Part shown: positions 7,146-11,383 of the stretch, one piece after another | Layout of the letters: each line of letters starts with the position of its first letter | Position numbering within the stretch: position 1 is the stretch's first letter | Source: Planctomycetota bacterium | GTDB taxonomy: Bacteria; Planctomycetota; Planctomycetia; Planctomycetales; Planctomycetaceae | Assembly: GCA_026692825.1 (NCBI GenBank) | Contig: JAPLOC010000530.1 | Coordinates: 1 to 11,383, forward strand | DNA length: 11,383 nucleotides | Reading direction: 5' to 3' | Made by a program: the position numbers and the translations under genes | The notes under the pieces: generated by a model | What the model was told of the DNA's origin: nothing | Database searches by the model: none | What the model saw: the letters and a program-made list of their open reading frames with translations, nothing else

Positions 7146-9892
7146 TGTCTACGGGACCGATGAGTCAGACACTGCAAATCACCCCGGCGGGCCGACTGGA
7201 ATGGGTTGGGGATTCGGCGGAGATTGCCACATCCCCGTTGGAGACCGCGATCTCCCTGACCACGTCCCAGCGCGCGACCCTGTCGGCTGCGCTGGCGAAT
7301 TCCAACGCCGACGGATTGCTGGCACTCGCCTCTGCCCAGTTCGCGGGGAATCTCCCCGCCTGCCTGTTGTATTGGCGGGGGTGGGGTCGACGGGTATTCG
7401 AAGCGATCTGCCGGCTGGGTGAAGGGACCGCCGACCGCTGGGCCACGGTCGCTCAGCCGGGGTCCGCCGAGATCGCGCAGGCGCTGCTTTCGGCCCCTCC
7501 CATGCGCGGTCTGGAGTACCTGGATACCAGCCTGCTCGAAGCAACCTGGCGCGAGTTGGCACAACTCGCTTCGCAGCGCGCGAAGCAGCACGCGGAGGGG
7601 CCGGCGGCCTGGTTGGCTTCGCTCGATCCGGTCTGGAGACTTGTCGGTCGGGTGACGTTTCATCTGGCCGAGAATAAACGGGATCCTGCCCATCCGTTCG
7701 CCTTTCTTGCGACCTTTACCAACCGCATCAGTGGTGAGTCCAAGTTGCAGCATCTGCCTCTCGCCGAGGCGTTGAAGAACTCGGCACAGGCTCGTGACCA
7801 GTCGGCGTTGGAGACGTTGCTGGAGCCGGTGCGTCGCGCGTCGGCTCAGAGCCGATTTGTCGCGGAGCTGCTGGAATCGAAGCGACTGTTCTCACCCCAG
7901 GCGCTGTCGATCGGTCAGGCGCATTCGTTTCTTTCCGAAGCGGCTCAGGTCGAAGCGGCGGGGGTGGTCGTCCGCCTGCCCGATTGGTGGCAACGGCGTC
8001 GTCCTCCGCGCCCGACGGTGCAGGTCCGGGTCGGCCAGAAAAAGACAGATTCCAGTGGGCCAGACGGAGTCCTCGACTTTCAAGTGAGCTTGGCGCTGGA
8101 TGGGGAACCGCTCACCGAAGCGGAACGTCAGCAGTTGCTTGGCGGGACCGAAGGGTTGGTCTTGCTCCGTGGAAAGTGGGTCGAAGTCGACCAAAAGCGG
8201 CTCCAGCAGGCGCTCGATCAATGGAAGAAACTGGAGAAGCAGCACGCCCAGGGGGTGACATTCATTGAGGGGATGCGGCTGCTGTCCGGTGTGTCGCTGG
8301 ATGGCGGGACAACCAGTGACGCGCCCGACGCGAACTGGACGGAAGTCACGACCGGCGACTGGTTGCGCGAGACGCTCGATCGAATTCGCCAACCCGAGAC
8401 CATCGACACTTGCCGACCCGGGAAGAACCTCAACGCAACCCTGCGACCGTATCAGGAGACCGGTGTCCGCTGGCTGTGGTTCATGACCGAACTTGGCCTC
8501 GGCGGTTGCCTGGCCGACGACATGGGACTGGGCAAGACGATTCAGGTGATCGACCTGCTGCTCCAGCGACAGGCGACCGCCAAGGGGGAACCGAAACCGA
8601 ATCTGCTGGTGGTTCCCGCGTCGTTGCTGGGGAATTGGAAGCAGGAACTGGCGCGATTCGCCCCGGGGCTGCGGGTCCGCTTCGCGCACAACTCGGAAGC
8701 CGACGCCGCGCAGATCGCCGCCTTGGCCCGCGATCCCAATCAGGAGTTGGCCGGCTGTCACCTGCTGATCACGACGTACGGCGGTGTGCGGCGACAGGAA
8801 TGGTTGGGCCAGGTCGATTGGTCGCTGGTGATTTTGGACGAAGCTCAGGCGATCAAGAACGCGGGGAGTACACAGACGAAGGAGGTCAAAAAGTTGCGGG
8901 CCAAAGCCCGGCTCGTTCTCACTGGCACGCCGGTCGAGAACAACCTGGGAGATCTCTGGTCGCTGTTCGATTTCTGTTGCCCCGGCCTGCTGGGGAATGC
9001 CTCGCAATTCAAACAGTTCATCAAGAACCTGAATCGCGGGCAGGACGCGAACTCGTACGCGGCTCTCCGTCGTCTGGTGCGGCCCTACATTCTTCGGCGA
9101 TTGAAGAGCGATCCGGGAATCGCCCCCGATCTGCCGGAGAAGACTGAGATGCGCACGGAGTGCGGTCTTTCGCGCAAGCAAGCGGCGCTGTACGAAAAAA
9201 CGGTCGCCGACCTCAAACAGCGACTGGAAGAGGCGGAGGGAATGTCCCGGCGCGGACTGGTCCTCGCCTCGCTGATGCAGCTCAAACAGATCTGCAATCA
9301 CCCGGCGCAATTTCTGGGTGGGACGAAGTTTCCGCCCGAGGAGAGCAGCAAGTTCGAGCGGGTGCGGCTGTTGTGTGAGCCGATTGTCGAACGGCAGGAG
9401 AAAGTGCTGGTCTTCACGCAGTTTCAATCGCTCACGGAACCCCTGGCGAAATTCCTGGCGGAAGTTTTTGGTCGGCCCGGGCTGGTGCTGCACGGGGGAA
9501 CGCCGGTGAAGAAGCGGAGCGAGCTGGTGAAGACGTTTCAGGATCCCGCGGGGCCACCGTTTTTTGTGATTTCGCTCAAAGCGGGAGGGAGCGGCCTGAA
9601 TCTGACGGCTGCCTCGCATGTGATTCACTTCGACCGCTGGTGGAACCCCGCGGTCGAAAACCAGGCGACCGACCGGGCGTTTCGAATCGGCCAGAAGCGG
9701 AATGTTCTGGTCCATAAATTCGTCTGCCGGGGAACGCTGGAAGAACGCATTGACGCCATGATCACCAGCAAGCAGTCGTTGGCCAACGAGGTGTTGGACA
9801 ACGAGGGGGAAACACTGCTGACCGAGATGTCGAATGAGGAACTGCTGAAATTTGTGGCGCTCGACGTGACCCGGGCGACGGACGCGGGATAA
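7145..9892 (+). CDS. SNF2-family DEAD/DEAH-like helicase ATPase
   Basis: This is an SF2 double-stranded-DNA translocase of the bacterial SNF2 group. The 915-residue protein has an N-terminal region of about 250 residues that I do not recognise. A likely SNF2-associated domain follows (DUF3670-like, from about 250, with the AAGVVVRLPDWW motif), then a SNF2 ATPase core with DDMGLGKT (458-465) and DEAQ (565-568), and a helicase C domain with HGG, SLKAGGSGLNLT, RWWNPAVENQ and QATDRAFRIGQ (840-850). All expected motifs are present, so it should be an active ATPase. The kinase stop and this ATG overlap as TGATG, implying coupled translation; GTG 7142 and ATG 7160 are other possible starts. The gene ends with TAA directly followed by TAG in frame. 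Remodelling of protein-DNA complexes is typical of the family; any link to the Tad genes is unknown. Confidence 0.95.
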   Translation: MSTGPMSQTLQITPAGRLEWVGDSAEIATSPLETAISLTTSQRATLSAALANSNADGLLALASAQFAGNLPACLLYWRGWGRRVFEAICRLGEGTADRWATVAQPGSAEIAQALLSAPPMRGLEYLDTSLLEATWRELAQLASQRAKQHAEGPAAWLASLDPVWRLVGRVTFHLAENKRDPAHPFAFLATFTNRISGESKLQHLPLAEALKNSAQARDQSALETLLEPVRRASAQSRFVAELLESKRLFSPQALSIGQAHSFLSEAAQVEAAGVVVRLPDWWQRRRPPRPTVQVRVGQKKTDSSGPDGVLDFQVSLALDGEPLTEAERQQLLGGTEGLVLLRGKWVEVDQKRLQQALDQWKKLEKQHAQGVTFIEGMRLLSGVSLDGGTTSDAPDANWTEVTTGDWLRETLDRIRQPETIDTCRPGKNLNATLRPYQETGVRWLWFMTELGLGGCLADDMGLGKTIQVIDLLLQRQATAKGEPKPNLLVVPASLLGNWKQELARFAPGLRVRFAHNSEADAAQIAALARDPNQELAGCHLLITTYGGVRRQEWLGQVDWSLVILDEAQAIKNAGSTQTKEVKKLRAKARLVLTGTPVENNLGDLWSLFDFCCPGLLGNASQFKQFIKNLNRGQDANSYAALRRLVRPYILRRLKSDPGIAPDLPEKTEMRTECGLSRKQAALYEKTVADLKQRLEEAEGMSRRGLVLASLMQLKQICNHPAQFLGGTKFPPEESSKFERVRLLCEPIVERQEKVLVFTQFQSLTEPLAKFLAEVFGRPGLVLHGGTPVKKRSELVKTFQDPAGPPFFVISLKAGGSGLNLTAASHVIHFDRWWNPAVENQATDRAFRIGQKRNVLVHKFVCRGTLEERIDAMITSKQSLANEVLDNEGETLLTEMSNEELLKFVALDVTRATDAG

Positions 9893-9905
9893 TAGGAAAC
9901 AACTT

Positions 9906-9910
9906 GAGGG
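9906..9910 (+). promoter_or_regulatory. Ribosome binding site for duplicated gene copy 1
   Basis: GAGGG ends 8 bases before ATG 9919. This selects ATG 9919 over the in-frame TTG at 9904, which would have to be read from inside the same site. Confidence 0.5.
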
Positions 9911-10545
9911 TGATTGAGATGACGAGGGCAACGATCACAGACGAGCATTTTTTCAATCTGGATGACGACAGCCACCCCGGCAGGGTGATTGAGCAAATGC
10001 GTTTTGAGGATTGCTACTTTGAAGGTTGTATCCTGTCGTTGTGGGGTCACCGGGATGAGCCGATTGCGGTTCGAAACGTGGAACTGGCCAACGTGAAGAT
10101 AAGAGACTGTCACATTGGCCCCGCGATCATGGAAGACATGCTCGTCGACCAATTGAAGACGGATGACCTGTTCATTCTCTGGGGCACACTGTTTCGGCAT
10201 GTCGTGTTTCGCGGAGACTGTGGGTCAATCAAGCTGAATTCCACGATTTCATGGAAGAGTGAGGCGGCTCATGCGCAGAAGGAGTTTGACGACCGTCGTT
10301 TGGCTTTCTATCGGGAGACGGATTGGTCACTCGACATTTCAGCGGCTCGATTCCGGATTTTTGAAACGAGCGGGATACCGAGCCGACTGATTCGTCGAGA
10401 TCCCAGGACACAAGTGGTCGTCAAGCGCGAGCGGTTGGGAAGCGTCCCCTGGCGTCGTATTCTCGCATCCCAATCCGGTTATTGGGCGGGAATCCTCAGT
10501 GTCATTGCAACGGACGTGGATGAAGATTGCGTATTGGTGGCACCC
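9911..10545 (+). repeat. Direct repeat copy 1 (838-base spacing)
   Basis: This stretch aligns with 10749-11383 with no gap. Counted by eye, mismatches are 34 in 9931-10200 and 11 in 10201-10545, with the final 45 bases identical. Similarity is lost upstream of about 9911; its downstream limit lies beyond the window. Confidence 0.95.
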
Positions 10546-10629
10546 TACCTCAGGAGACCGGAAAAGCGAAAGCTGCTTTTGGAGGAGTTGCTGGAGCTGC
10601 GTACTTTAGGCATTGCGGAACCGGACTGA
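9919..10629 (+). CDS. Uncharacterised protein, tandem paralogue copy 1, pentapeptide-like N-terminal region
   Basis: I do not recognise the family. The 236-residue product has no signal peptide and no membrane segment, so it is probably cytoplasmic. Residues from about 27 to 105 look like irregular beta-helix turns of the pentapeptide type: RFEDC and YFEGC occur back to back, followed by alternating hydrophobic positions in VRNVELANVKIRDC and RHVVFRGDC. The second half is mixed and charged (SWKSEAAHAQKEFDDRRLAFYRETDWSL-type helix, then a RIFETSGIPSRLIRRDP stretch), ending in a Lys/Glu/Leu-rich helix. The start at ATG 9919 follows from the GAGGG site; TTG 9904 is the alternative. It begins 26 bases after the SNF2 gene with no terminator between them, so it could be read from the operon. 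GC looks lower than the upstream genes. A near-identical paralogue follows. Real coding status is strongly supported by the conserved frame in both copies. Confidence 0.85.
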   Translation: MTRATITDEHFFNLDDDSHPGRVIEQMRFEDCYFEGCILSLWGHRDEPIAVRNVELANVKIRDCHIGPAIMEDMLVDQLKTDDLFILWGTLFRHVVFRGDCGSIKLNSTISWKSEAAHAQKEFDDRRLAFYRETDWSLDISAARFRIFETSGIPSRLIRRDPRTQVVVKRERLGSVPWRRILASQSGYWAGILSVIATDVDEDCVLVAPYLRRPEKRKLLLEELLELRTLGIAEPD

Positions 10630-10744
10630 AACAAGGGGGGACGAAGCTCCGAGTGAATTGACACAGGGGAGTTGCCGCTTGGACCATCCATGATCAGGAC
10701 TGAAGTGTGGGTCACTCGGCCGGCGTCGACGGGAGCGGATTGGC
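10630..10744. other. Spacer between the two paralogues
   Basis: This 115-base gap has no counterpart in front of copy 1. I see no convincing hairpin with a T run and no clear -35/-10 pair, so nothing in it shows whether copy 2 has its own promoter. Its last bases hold a GGAG ribosome binding site. Confidence 0.5.
10732..10735 (+). promoter_or_regulatory. Probable ribosome binding site for copy 2
   Basis: GGAG ends 9 bases before ATG 10745 and supports that start. The ATG at 10757, which corresponds by position to the start of copy 1, has no such site. Confidence 0.45.
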
Positions 10745-11383
10745 ATGGCGAATGAGATGACGATGACGACGATCACAGGCGAGCATTTTTTCAAAATGCG
10801 GGACGACAACCACCCAGGCAGGGTGATTGAGCAGATGCGTTTTGAGAATTGCCACTTCGACAGTTGTGTCATGTCATTGTGGGGTAACCGGGATCAGCCC
10901 ATTACGGTTCGAAACGTGGAACTGGCCAATGTGAAGGTACGGAACTGTCACATCGGCCCCGCCATCATGGAAGACATGCTCGTCGACCAAATGAAGACGG
11001 ATGATCTTTTCATTCTCTGGGGAACGTTGTTTCGGCATGTCGTGTTTCGCGGAGACTGTGGGGCAATCAAGCTGAATTCCACGATTTCATGGGAAAGTGA
11101 GGCCGCTCATGCGCAGAGGGAGTTTGACGACCGTCGTTTGGCTTTCTATCGGGAGACGGATTGGTCACTCGACATCACAGCGGCTCGATTCCGGATTTTT
11201 GAAACGAGCGGGATACCGAGCCGACTGATTCGTCGAGATCCCAGGACACAAGTGGTCGTCAAGCGCGAACGGTTGGGAAGCGTCCCCTGGCGTCGTATTC
11301 TCGCCTCCCAATCTGGTTATTGGTCGGGAATCCTCAGTGTCATTGCAACGGACGTGGATGAAGATTGCGTATTGGTGGCACCC
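10745..11383 (+). CDS. Uncharacterised protein, tandem paralogue copy 2 (partial, runs off the window)
   Basis: An open frame of 213 codons reaches the window edge without a stop. By alignment with copy 1, the stop is expected 84 bases further on. The protein begins MANEMTMTTITGEHFF, four residues longer than copy 1 if ATG 10745 is used; ATG 10757 and 10763 are alternatives. The first 90 aligned residues differ from copy 1 at 17 positions and the next 115 at only 5. The pentapeptide-like units persist as RFENC and HFDSC. Changes fall mostly in the N-terminal beta-helix-like part, while the C-terminal half is almost fixed. No frameshift or internal stop is present, so both copies look functional. 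Function is unknown. Such paired paralogues could be immunity-type or specificity proteins, but nothing in the window proves it. Confidence 0.85.
   Translation, partial: MANEMTMTTITGEHFFKMRDDNHPGRVIEQMRFENCHFDSCVMSLWGNRDQPITVRNVELANVKVRNCHIGPAIMEDMLVDQMKTDDLFILWGTLFRHVVFRGDCGAIKLNSTISWESEAAHAQREFDDRRLAFYRETDWSLDITAARFRIFETSGIPSRLIRRDPRTQVVVKRERLGSVPWRRILASQSGYWSGILSVIATDVDEDCVLVAP
10749..11383 (+). repeat. Direct repeat copy 2 (continues past the window)
   Basis: This is the partner of the stretch starting at 9911, at a constant offset of 838 bases and with no indel. The final 45 bases before the window edge are identical to copy 1, so the duplication continues downstream. Confidence 0.95.

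Noticed and set aside
7892..9931. Minus-strand open frame of 679 codons opposite the SNF2 gene
   Set aside because: It is antisense to a gene with complete helicase motifs, its own translation has no recognisable domain and is Arg/Gln-rich as expected from a mirror frame in GC-rich DNA.
9907..9993. The 12-mer AGGGTGATTGAG occurs at 9907-9918 and again inside the same gene at 9982-9993
   Set aside because: The flanks do not match beyond the 12 bases and copy 2 lacks the first occurrence, so chance or a trivial micro-duplication is enough.
10630..10744. Possible terminator or promoter between the paralogues
   Set aside because: No stable stem followed by T residues and no -35/-10 pair at proper spacing could be found by eye.
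10606..10872. Minus-strand open frame of 88 codons across the paralogue spacer
   Set aside because: About half lies opposite copy 2 and there is no start site or motif to support it.

Overview
The window carries one strand-uniform gene series: every convincing gene is on the + strand, and it reads like a single operon followed by a recently duplicated accessory gene. Gene style suggests a member of the Planctomycetota, although no rRNA or other marker is present to prove it. The hints are GC-rich coding DNA, genes often lacking a Shine-Dalgarno sequence, a Hanks-type kinase next to FHA proteins in a Tad locus, a large SNF2 protein, and heptanucleotide tandem repeats between genes.

Layout. 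Bases 1-136 are a purine-rich leader with a 7-base tandem repeat and a run of G tracts. Then come a TadA/CpaF secretion ATPase with an FHA domain fused to its N terminus (137-2107), TadB (2112-2957), a second heptanucleotide repeat lying exactly between tadB and tadC (2949-3022), and TadC (3034-3972). These are followed by a membrane-anchored FHA-like protein (3982-5184), a transmembrane Ser/Thr kinase with a four-fold repeated C-terminal region (5196-7145), and a SNF2-family helicase-like ATPase (7145-9892). Spacings from 3973 to 7145 are very short or overlapping, which argues for co-transcription and translational coupling.

The last part holds two tandem copies of an unrecognised gene. Copy 1 is complete (9919-10629). 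Copy 2 (10745 to the window end) runs off the edge 84 bases before its expected stop. They align without indels at a constant offset of 838 bases, with about 12.6% mismatches in the first 270 aligned bases but only about 3% in the last 345. That gradient, and a GC content that looks lower than the operon's, mark this as the most dynamic part of the window.

Working together: TadA, TadB and TadC form the inner-membrane motor and platform of a Tad/Flp pilus or related secretion machine. The kinase, the FHA domain on the motor and the FHA-like membrane protein suggest phosphorylation-dependent control of that machine. The kinase and the FHA-like protein also share a strikingly similar transmembrane segment. 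The role of the SNF2 protein in this context is not evident from sequence.
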